Part shown: in pieces, positions 26,067-34,772 of the stretch | Layout of the letters: every line of letters begins with the position of its first letter | Numbering within the stretch: the stretch's first letter is position 1 | DNA from: Aquitalea aquatica | Lineage (GTDB): Bacteria > Pseudomonadota > Gammaproteobacteria > Burkholderiales > Chromobacteriaceae | DNA: 64,000 nt | Direction: 5' to 3' | NCBI RefSeq assembly: GCF_013911085.1 | Contig: NZ_JACERN010000042.1 | Location: 186,001-250,000, forward strand | The notes under the pieces: model-generated | What the model saw: the letters and a program-made list of their open reading frames with translations, nothing else | Told to the model about the DNA's origin: nothing | Databases searched by the model: none | Position numbers and translations under genes: made by a program

Positions 26067-26753
26067 TCAGCGCTCCGCCAGCCGGCCGGGTGCCAGCTTG
26101 CCGGCCAGCAGCAATACCAGCACGCAGACCAGCGAAGTCACCAGCACCAGCCGGTTGGCACTATCGTCCTGCCCGGCTTGCACCGCTTCGTAAATGGCCA
26201 CCGACAGGGTCTGGGTCTTGCCGGGAATGCTGCCCGCCACCATCAGCGTGGCGCCGAACTCACCCAGGGCGCGGGCAAAAGCCAGCAGCAGGCCGGCCAG
26301 AATGCCGCGCCAGGCCAGCGGCAGGGTGATGCGAAAGAAAATGCCGATTTCTGACACGCCCAGCACGCGTCCGGCCTGTTCCAGCTGGCCGTCCACCGCT
26401 TCAAATGCCGCCCGTGCCGGCTTGTACACCAGGGGGAAGGCCACCAGCGCAGCGGCAATCACCGCGCCTTGCCAGGTGAAGATCAGGTTGATACCAAACT
26501 GCGCCTGTAGCCAGCTACCCAGCGGGCCACGCCGGCCTAGCAGGGTGAGTAGGTAGTAGCCCAGCACGGTGGGTGGCATCACCATGGGCAGAGTCAGCAG
26601 GGTGTCCAGCAGGTCGCGGCTGGGAAAGCGGCCACGCGCCAGCAGCAGGCCGACGCCCACCCCTAACAGCAGATTGAGCAGGGTGGCGCAGCCGGCCACC
26701 TGCAATGACAAGGTAAGTGCCGCCCACGCCGGGTCGGCCAGCCAATCGCTCAT
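26067..26753 (-). CDS. modB: Molybdate ABC transporter permease ModB
   Basis: The protein has 228 residues and about five transmembrane helices. The permease-ATPase coupling motif is [20 protein letters not shown], and the following [21 protein letters not shown] is diagnostic for ModB. It forms the inner-membrane channel for molybdate. It sits 1 bp after the modA stop codon and 1 bp before modC, in a tight operon. Confidence 0.93.
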   Translation of the reverse strand: MSDWLADPAWAALTLSLQVAGCATLLNLLLGVGVGLLLARGRFPSRDLLDTLLTLPMVMPPTVLGYYLLTLLGRRGPLGSWLQAQFGINLIFTWQGAVIAAALVAFPLVYKPARAAFEAVDGQLEQAGRVLGVSEIGIFFRITLPLAWRGILAGLLLAFARALGEFGATLMVAGSIPGKTQTLSVAIYEAVQAGQDDSANRLVLVTSLVCVLVLLLAGKLAPGRLAER

Positions 26754-26754
26754 G

Positions 26755-27504
26755 TCAGGGCTTCTGGAAGCCGTAGCGGCTCAGCACGGCTTGTGCGGCT
26801 GGCGACAGCAGGTAATTGACAAAGCGTTGTGCCTCGGTGGCATTGGCTGCCGTGGCGGTACGGGCTACTGGGTAGGAAATGACTTCATCCAGCGGCACGC
26901 TGAACGCTACTTTCACCTTGTCCGGCATGATGGTAGCGTCGGTCTGGTAGACAAAGCCGGCCTCCACCTCGCCACGGGCAACATAATCCAGCGACTGGCG
27001 CACATTCTGGGTATTGATGGCCTTCGCCTCCACCGCCGGCCACAGGCGGGCGTTTTCCAGCGCACGCTTGGCGTAGCGGCCCACCGGCACACTGGCCGGT
27101 ACGCCAATGGCCACATGCTTGATGCCGGCTTGCTGCAAGTCACTTAACTGTTGCAGTTTCAGCTTGCTGTCGGCAGGGGTGATCAGCACCAGCGCATTGC
27201 GGGCAAAGTCCTTGCGGTCTGCACTATTCACCAGCTTCTGCTTTACCGCACTGTCCATGGTTTCCTGATCGGCCGAGGCAAAAACATCCACCGGAGCGCC
27301 CTTGGCTATTTGCTGCAGCAGCGCGCCGGATGCGGCAAAGTTGAAATTGATCTTGCTGCCTGGATTCTGTGCCTCAAAGCCACGGGCAATATCCTTGAAG
27401 GCGTTGGTGAGGCTGGCGGCGGCAGAAACGGTGATTTCACCAGCCAGGGTATGGCCTGCCAGCAGCATGCTGCACAGGGAAAGGGCAATCAGCCTTGCTT
27501 TCAT
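26755..27504 (-). CDS. modA: Molybdate-binding periplasmic protein ModA
   Basis: The protein has 249 residues with a cleavable signal peptide ([16 protein letters not shown]). The mature N-terminus [18 protein letters not shown] contains the Ser/Ala residues that ligate the oxyanion. [10 protein letters not shown] and the later [11 protein letters not shown]-type segment complete the fold. It delivers molybdate (or tungstate) to ModBC. It is the first gene of the mod operon, preceded by a ModE operator. Confidence 0.93.
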   Translation of the reverse strand: MKARLIALSLCSMLLAGHTLAGEITVSAAASLTNAFKDIARGFEAQNPGSKINFNFAASGALLQQIAKGAPVDVFASADQETMDSAVKQKLVNSADRKDFARNALVLITPADSKLKLQQLSDLQQAGIKHVAIGVPASVPVGRYAKRALENARLWPAVEAKAINTQNVRQSLDYVARGEVEAGFVYQTDATIMPDKVKVAFSVPLDEVISYPVARTATAANATEAQRFVNYLLSPAAQAVLSRYGFQKP

Positions 27505-27530
27505 TGCGGGCTCCGGTTTGCGAGTGAGTT

Positions 27531-27554
27531 CGTAATATACCCGGATATATAACG
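27531..27554. promoter_or_regulatory. ModE operator upstream of modA
   Basis: The 24-bp imperfect palindrome has arms CGTAATATA (27531-27539) and TATATAACG (27546-27554) around a 6-bp centre, which matches the classic ModE box. It lies 26 bp before the modA start, so molybdate-loaded ModE would block the promoter. Confidence 0.85.
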
Positions 27555-27824
27555 CTACGAAATAATCCTTCTGGGGAATGGTTAATCAGCTGGAGTCGCT
27601 AGGGTGGCCGCACCAGGGCATGCCGTATTATCAACAGCGGCTAGCAGCTTGGCGCAATGCCCCGGGCTAAGTCGTACTGCGCTGCCCGTGTACCGCATGA
27701 CAGCGCAAACCGGCTGTGAGCGGCCGGTAGAACGACCGTTCTGACTGCAGCGGGCTGCCTAGAATGGTGGGCAGGACGACAGGCCTTGCCCGTCGTGTTT
27801 GCTGACTCCACCGGAAAGCCCGCC
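27555..27824. other. Intergenic region between the mod operon and ddaH
   Basis: With the ModE box, this makes 320 bp without a gene between modA and ddaH. It has no convincing ORF. It contains one clear palindrome at 27728-27743, described separately, and otherwise nothing I can identify. Confidence 0.35.
27728..27743. promoter_or_regulatory. Candidate TetR-type operator upstream of ddaH
   Basis: TAGAACGACCGTTCTG contains the inverted repeat AGAACG-AC-CGTTCT. The size and layout resemble TetR/AcrR-family operators (TAGA-x-CG...CG-x-TCTA). It lies about 82 bp before the ddaH start. No TetR-family gene is in the window, so the regulator would be encoded elsewhere. Confidence 0.4.
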
Positions 27825-28586
27825 ATGTACTTTACCCATGCCATTACCCGCCTGCCTGCCGATTCCGTTGCTCATGGTCTGACCACCGCCAGCCTGGGCG
27901 CGCCGGACGCCGAACTGACCCGGCAGCAGTTTCGTAACTACCTGGATATCCTGCTGCAACTGGAGCTGACCGTGACCACCTTGCCGGCGCAGCCAGACTA
28001 CCCCGATGCCCATTTTGTGGAAGATACCGCCGTGCTGATGCCGGAGCTGGCCATCATCACGAATCCGGGCGCACCGTCCCGCCGTGGCGAAATCCACAGT
28101 ATTGCCCCGCTGGTTTCGCGTTTCCGGCATGCAGTGTGGCTGGGGGAGGGCGCGCATATGGATGGTGGCGATGTGCTGATGGTGGACAAGCGCTTTTTCA
28201 TCGGGCTGTCCAGCCGCACCAACGAGGCAGGTATCAGCCAGTTTGCGGCGGCGGTAGAGAAATTTGGCTATAGCGTGCAGGCAGTGCCGGTCGGGGCAGG
28301 GTTGCACCTGAAATCCATCGTCAACTACGTGGGGCGCAATACGCTGATCTTGTCTGAAGATGCGGTGAATAACCCGGCATTCAGTGGTTTTGACCAGATA
28401 GTACTCAGTCCGCAGGAGGAGTATGCCGGCAACACCCTGTGGATCAACGACACGCTGATCACCCCCAGCGGCTATCCGCATACCCTGCGCCAGTTGCAGA
28501 CGCTGGGCCTGCCCATCATCGAGACTGATACCAGTGAAATCCGCAAGATGGATGGCGGCCTGACCTGCCTGTCGCTGCGTTTCTGA
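27825..28586 (+). CDS. ddaH: Dimethylarginine dimethylaminohydrolase (DDAH) family amidinotransferase-fold enzyme
   Basis: The protein has 253 residues. The pentein fold shows the acidic substrate-site motif HFVEDTAV, GAHMDGGDVL, the catalytic His in GLHLKS and the nucleophile Cys near the C-terminus (GGLTCLSLRF). These match DDAH, which hydrolyses methylated arginines to citrulline and methylamines in the cytoplasm. The start at MYFTHAITRLP was chosen by homology; only a weak GGAAAG ribosome site precedes it. The gene converges with an Lrp-type regulator with a 1-bp gap. Related hydrolases acting on other guanidines cannot be excluded. Confidence 0.85.
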   Translation: MYFTHAITRLPADSVAHGLTTASLGAPDAELTRQQFRNYLDILLQLELTVTTLPAQPDYPDAHFVEDTAVLMPELAIITNPGAPSRRGEIHSIAPLVSRFRHAVWLGEGAHMDGGDVLMVDKRFFIGLSSRTNEAGISQFAAAVEKFGYSVQAVPVGAGLHLKSIVNYVGRNTLILSEDAVNNPAFSGFDQIVLSPQEEYAGNTLWINDTLITPSGYPHTLRQLQTLGLPIIETDTSEIRKMDGGLTCLSLRF

Positions 28587-28587
28587 T

Positions 28588-29058
28588 TCAGGGCCGGGGC
28601 GTACCGTCACGCTTGATCTGCTGCAATTCAGTGGTGGTCAGGATTTTTTCGATATGAAACGCAGTGCTGGCCAGCCAGCGGTCGGCCAGTTGGCGGTATT
28701 CGTCGATATGCTGACAGCCGATGCGCAGCAGGAAATCAAAGCTGCCACTGACCAGCCAGCAATCCAGCACCTGCGGGGTGCCCTGGATTTCGCGGGTAAA
28801 TGCCTGCTGCGATACCACATGGTCGGCGAGCGAAACCTGGGCCAGCACCACCAGTGCCGGCGCTGCTTGGGGCAGATCAACGATGGCGCTGTAACCCTTG
28901 ATGATGCCGGCTTTTTCCAGCCGTCTGACCCGCTCCAGGCAGGGGCGGGCGGTCAGGTTTACCTGCTCGGACAGCCGCTGAAAAGGCAGGCGGCCATCCC
29001 GCTGCAGTACTTCCAGGATTTTCAGGTCGATTCGGTCAAGGCTGGGCTTGTGATCCAT
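28588..29058 (-). CDS. Lrp/AsnC-family transcriptional regulator
   Basis: The protein has 156 residues. The N-terminal HTH (LDRIDLKILEVLQRDGRLPF, SEQVNLTARPCLERVRRLEK) is followed by an RAM effector domain (TPQVLDCWLVSGSFDFLLRI). It is a typical amino-acid-responsive feast/famine regulator. The start after AGGAAAC was preferred over an upstream extension without homology. It is convergent with ddaH and divergent from the aminotransferase gene, so control of alaC or of itself is plausible but unproven. Confidence 0.88.
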   Translation of the reverse strand: MDHKPSLDRIDLKILEVLQRDGRLPFQRLSEQVNLTARPCLERVRRLEKAGIIKGYSAIVDLPQAAPALVVLAQVSLADHVVSQQAFTREIQGTPQVLDCWLVSGSFDFLLRIGCQHIDEYRQLADRWLASTAFHIEKILTTTELQQIKRDGTPRP

Positions 29059-29247
29059 GTTTCCTGTTTTCGCGATGCCCGGCGTGCTGGGGCAAGGCTT
29101 GTGATTGGAGCGGTCTGTCCTGTCCTTGTCAAGCCAGCTGGATGGCAAAAAAATGCTTGTGCCATGCGGCATCCGCTTTTACGATAAGTCTGCCCCTCAT
29201 GGGCAACGTCGCTCGGACGGTTCCGGGCGCTTACGTGAAAGGTTCAC

Positions 29248-30453
29248 ATGGCTTCTTCTGCAGGCAAGCGCCGCTTTGCGCGCATCGATCGTCTCCCTCC
29301 CTACGTCTTCAATATCACCGCCGAACTGAAACTGGCTGCCAGACAGCGCGGTGAGGACATTATCGACCTGAGCATGGGCAACCCTGATGGCGCCACGCCA
29401 CCGCACATTGTCGCCAAGCTCAACGAAGTGTCGCAACGTCCGGATACCCACGGTTATTCCGCCTCCAAGGGCATTCCACGGCTGCGCCGCGCCATTTCCC
29501 GCTGGTACAAGGACCGCTACCAGGTGGAGATCGACCCCAATAGCGAGGCGATTGTCACCATCGGCTCCAAGGAAGGTCTGGCCCACCTGATGCTGGCTAC
29601 GCTGGATGGCGGCGATACCGTGCTGGTGCCGGACCCGAGTTACCCCATCCACATCTACGGTGCGGTGATTGCCGGGGCGCAGATCCGTTCGGTACCGCTG
29701 GTACCGGGCATCGATTTTTTTGCCGAGCTGGAAAAGGCCATTCGTGGCAGCTATCCCAAGCCCAAGATGATGGTGCTGGGCTTTCCGTCGAATCCCACTG
29801 CGCAGTGCGTGGAGCTGGATTTCTTCGAAAAAGTGATTGCCCTGGCCAAGAAGCACGACATCTTCGTGGTGCATGACCTGGCCTACGCCGACATCGTGTT
29901 CGATGGCTGGAAGGCGCCGTCCATCATGCAGGTGCCGGGCGCCAAGGACATCGCCGTCGAATTCTTTACCCTCAGCAAGAGCTACAACATGGCTGGCTGG
30001 CGTATTGGCTTCATGGTGGGCAACCCCGACTTGGTGGCCGCGCTGGCACGCATGAAGAGCTACCACGATTACGGTACTTTCACCCCGCTGCAAGTGGCCG
30101 CGATTGCCGCGCTGGAAGGCGACCAGCAGTGCGTGCGCGACATTGCCGAAAAATACCAGCAGCGCCGCGACGTACTGGTGAAAGGGCTGAATGAGATCGG
30201 CTGGCAGGTGGAATGCCCCAAGGCCTCGATGTATATCTGGGCGCGTATTCCGGAACAATGGCGTGAGCTGGGTTCGCTGGAATTTGCCCGGCTGCTGCTG
30301 GAAAAGGCCAAGGTGTGTGTCTCGCCCGGCATTGGTTTTGGTGACCAGGGCGATGAGTATGTACGCTTTGCGCTGATCGAGAACGAAGCACGTATTCGCC
30401 AGGCCCTGCGTGGCATCAAGGCCATGTTCAAGGACGCCCAGGCAACAGCCTGA
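29248..30453 (+). CDS. alaC: PLP-dependent aminotransferase (alanine transaminase AlaC type)
   Basis: The protein has 401 residues of fold-type I. Features in order are [28 protein letters not shown], the PDPSYPIH segment, [20 protein letters not shown], the Schiff-base Lys in [15 protein letters not shown], and a C-terminal Arg-containing domain ([20 protein letters not shown]). This matches the AlaC/YfdZ group that makes alanine from pyruvate and glutamate. The start follows AAAGGTTCAC. The subgroup call is by overall resemblance; a broader substrate range is possible. Confidence 0.82.
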   Translation: MASSAGKRRFARIDRLPPYVFNITAELKLAARQRGEDIIDLSMGNPDGATPPHIVAKLNEVSQRPDTHGYSASKGIPRLRRAISRWYKDRYQVEIDPNSEAIVTIGSKEGLAHLMLATLDGGDTVLVPDPSYPIHIYGAVIAGAQIRSVPLVPGIDFFAELEKAIRGSYPKPKMMVLGFPSNPTAQCVELDFFEKVIALAKKHDIFVVHDLAYADIVFDGWKAPSIMQVPGAKDIAVEFFTLSKSYNMAGWRIGFMVGNPDLVAALARMKSYHDYGTFTPLQVAAIAALEGDQQCVRDIAEKYQQRRDVLVKGLNEIGWQVECPKASMYIWARIPEQWRELGSLEFARLLLEKAKVCVSPGIGFGDQGDEYVRFALIENEARIRQALRGIKAMFKDAQATA

Positions 30454-30468
30454 GTGGGCGCAACAGCC

Positions 30469-30498
30469 AAGCTGGCCGGCATGATCGGCCAGCTTTTT
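30469..30498 (+). terminator. Terminator after alaC
   Basis: The stem AAGCTGGCC/GGCCAGCTT with a 9-nt loop is followed by T5, located between convergent alaC and the diguanylate cyclase gene. Confidence 0.8.
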
Positions 30499-30517
30499 CT
30501 GGCAGATTATCCAGAGA

Positions 30518-31948
30518 TCAAGCCGCCATCACCCGGTTGCGGCCGGCCTGTTTGGCAGCATACAAAGCCTGATCAGCCATTTCCAGTAGTGGCTCCCACT
30601 GGACACCATTCTTGGCTAGCGCATAGCCGATGCTCACTGTCACCGCTATCTCCATGCCATTGCAGCGAATGCGGCGCGCAGCAATATTTGCCCGGAGCTT
30701 ATCCAGCCATTGTTGGCAGCTGATCTGATCGCAGCCGTTGGGTTGCGGTGCAAACAGCAGGAATTCCTCACCACCCCAGCGCGCCAGAATATTTCCACCA
30801 GCAGCCTCCTCGCTCAAGGCGCGGGCGCAGTCACGGATAACCTCGTCCCCAAATTGATGGCCGTAGCTGTCATTGATCGCCTTGAAGTGGTCGATATCGA
30901 TCATGGCCAGCAAATAAGCCTGGTCACCATGCCGCTTACGCTGACGGCGAATGCGTTCGTGAAAGGCATGACGATTGAGCAAGCCGGTGAGCGGATCGGT
31001 AGTGGCAGCCGCGAACAGTTTTTTCTGGGTGTTGTAGACCAGTCCGGTGGTGGACAGAATGACGATAATGCTGGAAATAATGCTGACCAGCAGGGTTTCT
31101 ATCATCGATTTTTTTTCATTTTTCAGCGTTTCCGAGACATCTTCCTCTACGGCCAGGTACCAATTACTGCCAGGCAGTTTGCGGATGCCGACAATGCGTT
31201 CTGTTGCCGTGGATTGCAGCAGGAAATTATGCGGAATGGTTTCATTCTGATGAATGGCAGCATTCATCGAATTGAAGTCAAAGTGCGGAGGAGAGCTTGC
31301 GTGACTGCTGCGAATGATGATATTGCCGGACTGGTCAAAAATGTAAATGTCGTTATTATATTTGTCGGCGTATTTGTCGATGATTTTCTTGAAGTGGTGT
31401 AATTCCTGGCTGATGCCGACTATGCCGATGACCTTGCCGTCATCATCGAAAATCTTCTCGTTGGCGAAAACCAGTAAAGAGTCATTTTCCTGGTACTTGC
31501 CCAGGTTTAGCTCATAGATCGCTGGGTCTGCCAAGACCCGCCAATACCAGGCATCTCTTGATGCATTAGGGTGTAATGTAAGCTGTTTGCCGTTGTCGGT
31601 GTAATACTTCTTTTCAGCATCATCCACCAGAAAAGCCGTGGCGGCGTTGTATTTTTCTTTTATCCCGCGTAGATATCTGCGAATGGTGGCGGGGTTGCTG
31701 TTGGTGTCGATAACCCAGTCGCGGACAAAGCTGTCATGGGCCATGAAGGTGGCAATATCCACCGGATTCATGATGCTGCTTTGTATTTCGGTATAAATCG
31801 AATCGCCGATCAAGGGTAGCGACTCTTCCAGAATCCTTTTTTCCGCCTCGCCTTTTTCTCGTGAATAAGTGACAACTGCGCTGATGGAAAATCCGATGCT
31901 AATAATAAGGGTAATAAAAATAATCTGCTTACGGTACCGGCTGCGCAT
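30518..31948 (-). CDS. Membrane-bound diguanylate cyclase (Cache-GGDEF)
   Basis: The protein has 476 residues. TM1 (IIFITLIISIGFSISAVVTY) and a periplasmic Cache-type sensor (ASRDAWYWRVLADPAIYE, FDDDGKVIGIVGISQ) are followed by TM2 near residues 300-320. The GGDEF domain has the active site RWGGEEF and the substrate motif MIDIDHFKAINDSYGH. The GGEEF variant is catalytically competent. I see no RxxD inhibitory site. The start MRSRYRKQ is preceded by GGGGTGGG. The sensor half is more AT-rich than neighbouring genes. Confidence 0.9.
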   Translation of the reverse strand: MRSRYRKQIIFITLIISIGFSISAVVTYSREKGEAEKRILEESLPLIGDSIYTEIQSSIMNPVDIATFMAHDSFVRDWVIDTNSNPATIRRYLRGIKEKYNAATAFLVDDAEKKYYTDNGKQLTLHPNASRDAWYWRVLADPAIYELNLGKYQENDSLLVFANEKIFDDDGKVIGIVGISQELHHFKKIIDKYADKYNNDIYIFDQSGNIIIRSSHASSPPHFDFNSMNAAIHQNETIPHNFLLQSTATERIVGIRKLPGSNWYLAVEEDVSETLKNEKKSMIETLLVSIISSIIVILSTTGLVYNTQKKLFAAATTDPLTGLLNRHAFHERIRRQRKRHGDQAYLLAMIDIDHFKAINDSYGHQFGDEVIRDCARALSEEAAGGNILARWGGEEFLLFAPQPNGCDQISCQQWLDKLRANIAARRIRCNGMEIAVTVSIGYALAKNGVQWEPLLEMADQALYAAKQAGRNRVMAA

Positions 31949-32143
31949 GACCCACCCCGAGGTATTTATTATTTGAAGCAATATTATTATGGCGGAGAGA
32001 CGCATTGGCCGTGCGCTCTCTGCTTTGTTTATAACCTAACTATGCATTAATGCCCAGCCCGCTGCGTCGCCGGCAGGTAATGGGCAGAACTGCAAGCCAT
32101 GTGATGACGCGGCATTAGACAGATGATGTCTGTCCAGAATGCT

Positions 32144-32419
32144 TCAGGGCTGGGGCGGCCTGTTTTGCTGGCGGAACAAGGCCCATTCCTCGATCACTCG
32201 GCCATCGGCCAGCTGGCACAGGGAATATTCATTACCGGCATTGTCTTTTTGTGGCAGTAAGTGGCCGCCCTGCTGGATGCAATACACCGAGGCAGGATTG
32301 GCCATGCCCACCATGGGGGCTGGCATGGTTGCCGGCGCGGCTGAGGGTGTGGTGCAGCCCGCCAGCAACAAGCAGAGTACGGCGGGGATAGCGAACAAGG
32401 GACGAGTAAGGACTGGCAT
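32144..32419 (-). CDS. DUF333 lipoprotein
   Basis: The protein has 91 residues. The lipobox LLAGC (Cys 22) indicates an outer- or inner-membrane lipoprotein. The mature part contains MANPASVYCIQQGGHLLP and CQLADGRVIEEWALFR, the complete DUF333 motif found in small putative hemolysin/YoaF-like proteins. The function is unknown. It is monocistronic. Confidence 0.82.
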   Translation of the reverse strand: MPVLTRPLFAIPAVLCLLLAGCTTPSAAPATMPAPMVGMANPASVYCIQQGGHLLPQKDNAGNEYSLCQLADGRVIEEWALFRQQNRPPQP

Positions 32420-32552
32420 GCGGGCTCCTGAGTGTTTGATGCAATGACGGCAGTATAGCGCTGGCGTGATGATCAGCATGGAGCAAAGCAAAGCCGGACG
32501 CGCATGGACGGTCCGGCTTGGTCTGTCAGTCCCGCTTGGCGGGCCTGCCGAA

Positions 32553-33020
32553 TTACTTGCTGGCGATCTGTACGCCGTGCTGCTTCTTGTCGGTATTGAT
32601 GCGGATGATGATGCGCTTGGCTGGCACGCCAGACGCGATCAGGAAGTCCCTGACTTCGGCAGCACGGGCTTGTGCCATCGATTTGGCTTTATTCGAGCTG
32701 CCACGGTAGCAATAGCCACGCAAGGTAATCTTTTTCATGGCCTGAATGCTGCTGATCTGGCGCAGGATTTGCCCCTTGCCGACCAGGTCGAGTGTGCTAT
32801 CGCTTGGGGCAAAGGGAATAAAGCCGGGTGCGGCTGCCATATTGGCGTCGATTTTCTGGTTCAGCACCGCTTGAGCAGCGCTGGAATTACTTGCACCAGA
32901 CAGGGAGGTGGTGGGCTTGTTGATGGCATTATTGCCAGTGCTGACCGCTTGCTGATTATTGGTGCTGGAACAGGCTGTCAGCGTGGTGGCAAGGAGACAG
33001 CAAAGCAGAAGACGTTTCAT
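32553..33020 (-). CDS. Small OmpA-like lipoprotein
   Basis: The protein has 155 residues. The signal peptide has lipobox LTAC (Cys 17), followed by a Ser/Asn-rich linker. The C-terminal half reads FAPSDSTLDLVGKGQIL, KKITLRGYCYRGSSNKAKSM, then AQARAAEVRDFLIASGVPAKRI. That is the arrangement of an OmpA/MotB peptidoglycan-binding domain, but the usual acidic Asp of the TDxxG...R motif is replaced (RGYCYRGSSN), so peptidoglycan binding is doubtful. Two hairpin-forming stretches follow at 32492-32552. Confidence 0.65.
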   Translation of the reverse strand: MKRLLLCCLLATTLTACSSTNNQQAVSTGNNAINKPTTSLSGASNSSAAQAVLNQKIDANMAAAPGFIPFAPSDSTLDLVGKGQILRQISSIQAMKKITLRGYCYRGSSNKAKSMAQARAAEVRDFLIASGVPAKRIIIRINTDKKQHGVQIASK

Positions 33021-33382
33021 GGCGTTGATTCCGTATGGAGTAAGGGCGTAGCTGGGCATGTTTCGAGCCGGTCTGAATCCATGCCGCAAGCAGCATGGAT
33101 GAAAGCAGTCCGACATGACGATGTTATGAAAGTTCATGCATTAGCAATAGGGACCATTCCATACGGATAACGCACAACATGGCTATCGGATGACAAGAGG
33201 ATTGGCTGGCATGCTTGCCACTCCACGCCGCGTATCAAAGAGCGAGTCGGCTGGGCGACCATCGTGTTCATCTGGACCTATATTCCGGGCCAGCTGTTGG
33301 GTGGTGAACGATATGTGCTCTCGCATCCACTCAATCGCGCAGCGAAAACAAATAGCCTCAACAAGTCCAAGCGAAATCTGCA
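33021..33382. other. Intergenic region between OmpA-like lipoprotein and fimbrial adhesin genes
   Basis: This 362-bp stretch has no convincing gene; the short frames in it lack ribosome sites and homology. It contains the upstream region of the lipoprotein gene at its left end and the 3' flank of the adhesin gene at its right end. I see no strong terminator hairpin with a T-run. Confidence 0.35.
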
Positions 33383-34636
33383 TCAGATGGCGCTGGCATC
33401 GAACACCAGGGTGACCGTGCCCAGAAAGCGGTCGCCGCTTTGCTTGGCCATGCTTGTCACATCTGCAGCCGCCACGCCAAAGTGTAGTTGGGAGCGACGC
33501 GTGGCACTGGCTGTCTGAGCGCTGAACACGACTGCATTTTCATTGCTCAGTGCGATGCGGGTGGCATTTAGGCCGCTGTCCTTTACCCGTAAACCCTCCA
33601 TGCTCAGCGCGGTAGCCACCGGCACCACCAGTTGCTTGCCATTGGCAATGCCGCATTGGCTGCCTACCTTGTACTGACATTCCAGTCGAACGCTGAAATT
33701 GCCGGAGCTGGCCACGGTAAACGGGATATCGCGCTGTAGCGGGCCGGGGGTGCGGCCCTGCTGTAGCCAGACCGACCAGCCGCCAGGCGGCTCCAGCAGC
33801 ACCTGGCGGGCATTGTCGGGATAATTCACTTTCAGTTCGTGTGCCACGCTCAAGACGAAATTGATTTTGACAATACTGGCATCAACAGTGGCGGTGTCGC
33901 CAAAATCAAAATCCTGTCCGGGGCCGATACGGTACTCCAGGCTGCCATGGTATTCGCCATTGCCCAGCTCCAGCGGGCTAGGGGTTTCCAGCACATACAT
34001 CAGGCCAGCGTCGGTTATGCTGACGCCGGGAGCAGGGATCGGGTAGGCCGCCAGCTTGTAACATCCATCCGCATTTTCCGGATATCCCCAGAGCGCAGAC
34101 CCCCATTTGTCGGAAATCCAGGTAACGGTCAATCCCTTGCATTTTCCTGATGGATAACCCCAATAATTGCCGACCCAGAGCTTGTCATGAGCGTCGAGCG
34201 GAGTGCTGGAGCCGGTGATATCCATCGCACGTAATGCCAGGTTGTAAGTGCTGGCCATACCGCTGACCCGAAAGCGCAGCTGGCTGGTTTGTCCTGTTTG
34301 GGCGTTCACCACCTGTACCGTGCGAAAGGTATTGGGCACCTTGATGTAGAGGCCTTTGCGGGGGTTGGTTTCACCGCTTTTGACATTGGGATAAGACCAA
34401 CGCACCGGCAGGCCGATACTGAAAGTCTTGTTGGTGCAGCTGTTTGGCCAGTAGCGGCAAAAACTGGCCTGTGGGGTGGTGTTTTCAAATTGAACGGTTT
34501 GCGGGGACAGCACGGAAGGGCGGAATGCCGCGCTGATCGTCATTTCCACGCCATTGGCACTGCTGGCTAGCAGGCCAGCGTAGAAGCCGGCAGCCAGGTG
34601 CTGCCGCCAAGTGTGGCGATGCTTGCGGTGTTGCAT
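33383..34636 (-). CDS. Class 5 fimbrial tip adhesin (CfaE/CooD/CblD-like), paralogue 1
   Basis: The protein has 417 residues with a signal peptide (AAGFYAGLLASSANG). The mature protein begins VEMTISAAFRPSVL. Recurrent features of two-domain tip adhesins are visible: FCRYWPNSC with paired cysteines, SQLRFRVSGMASTYNL, HGSLEYRIGPGQDFDFG in the middle and a C-terminal pilin-like domain (SGDRFLGTVTLVFDA). It is the downstream member of a tandem pair with the gene at 34773, sharing order and motifs throughout. It is presumably displayed at the tip of the fimbria built by the chaperone-usher genes at 41560-45369. The start was matched to the paralogue's. Confidence 0.75.
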   Translation of the reverse strand: MQHRKHRHTWRQHLAAGFYAGLLASSANGVEMTISAAFRPSVLSPQTVQFENTTPQASFCRYWPNSCTNKTFSIGLPVRWSYPNVKSGETNPRKGLYIKVPNTFRTVQVVNAQTGQTSQLRFRVSGMASTYNLALRAMDITGSSTPLDAHDKLWVGNYWGYPSGKCKGLTVTWISDKWGSALWGYPENADGCYKLAAYPIPAPGVSITDAGLMYVLETPSPLELGNGEYHGSLEYRIGPGQDFDFGDTATVDASIVKINFVLSVAHELKVNYPDNARQVLLEPPGGWSVWLQQGRTPGPLQRDIPFTVASSGNFSVRLECQYKVGSQCGIANGKQLVVPVATALSMEGLRVKDSGLNATRIALSNENAVVFSAQTASATRRSQLHFGVAAADVTSMAKQSGDRFLGTVTLVFDASAI

Positions 34637-34772
34637 TGTCTTGCCTTTGTCTGAGAGTGATGGCGACGCTGGTGAGGCAGCGCCGGATCCGGTGGCTTTG
34701 CCTGCGGACTATGGCGGTAGGTGGCTGGCCGAAATCCTGCTCAGTGCGCAGATATCCATGCGTGCCCCGGTG

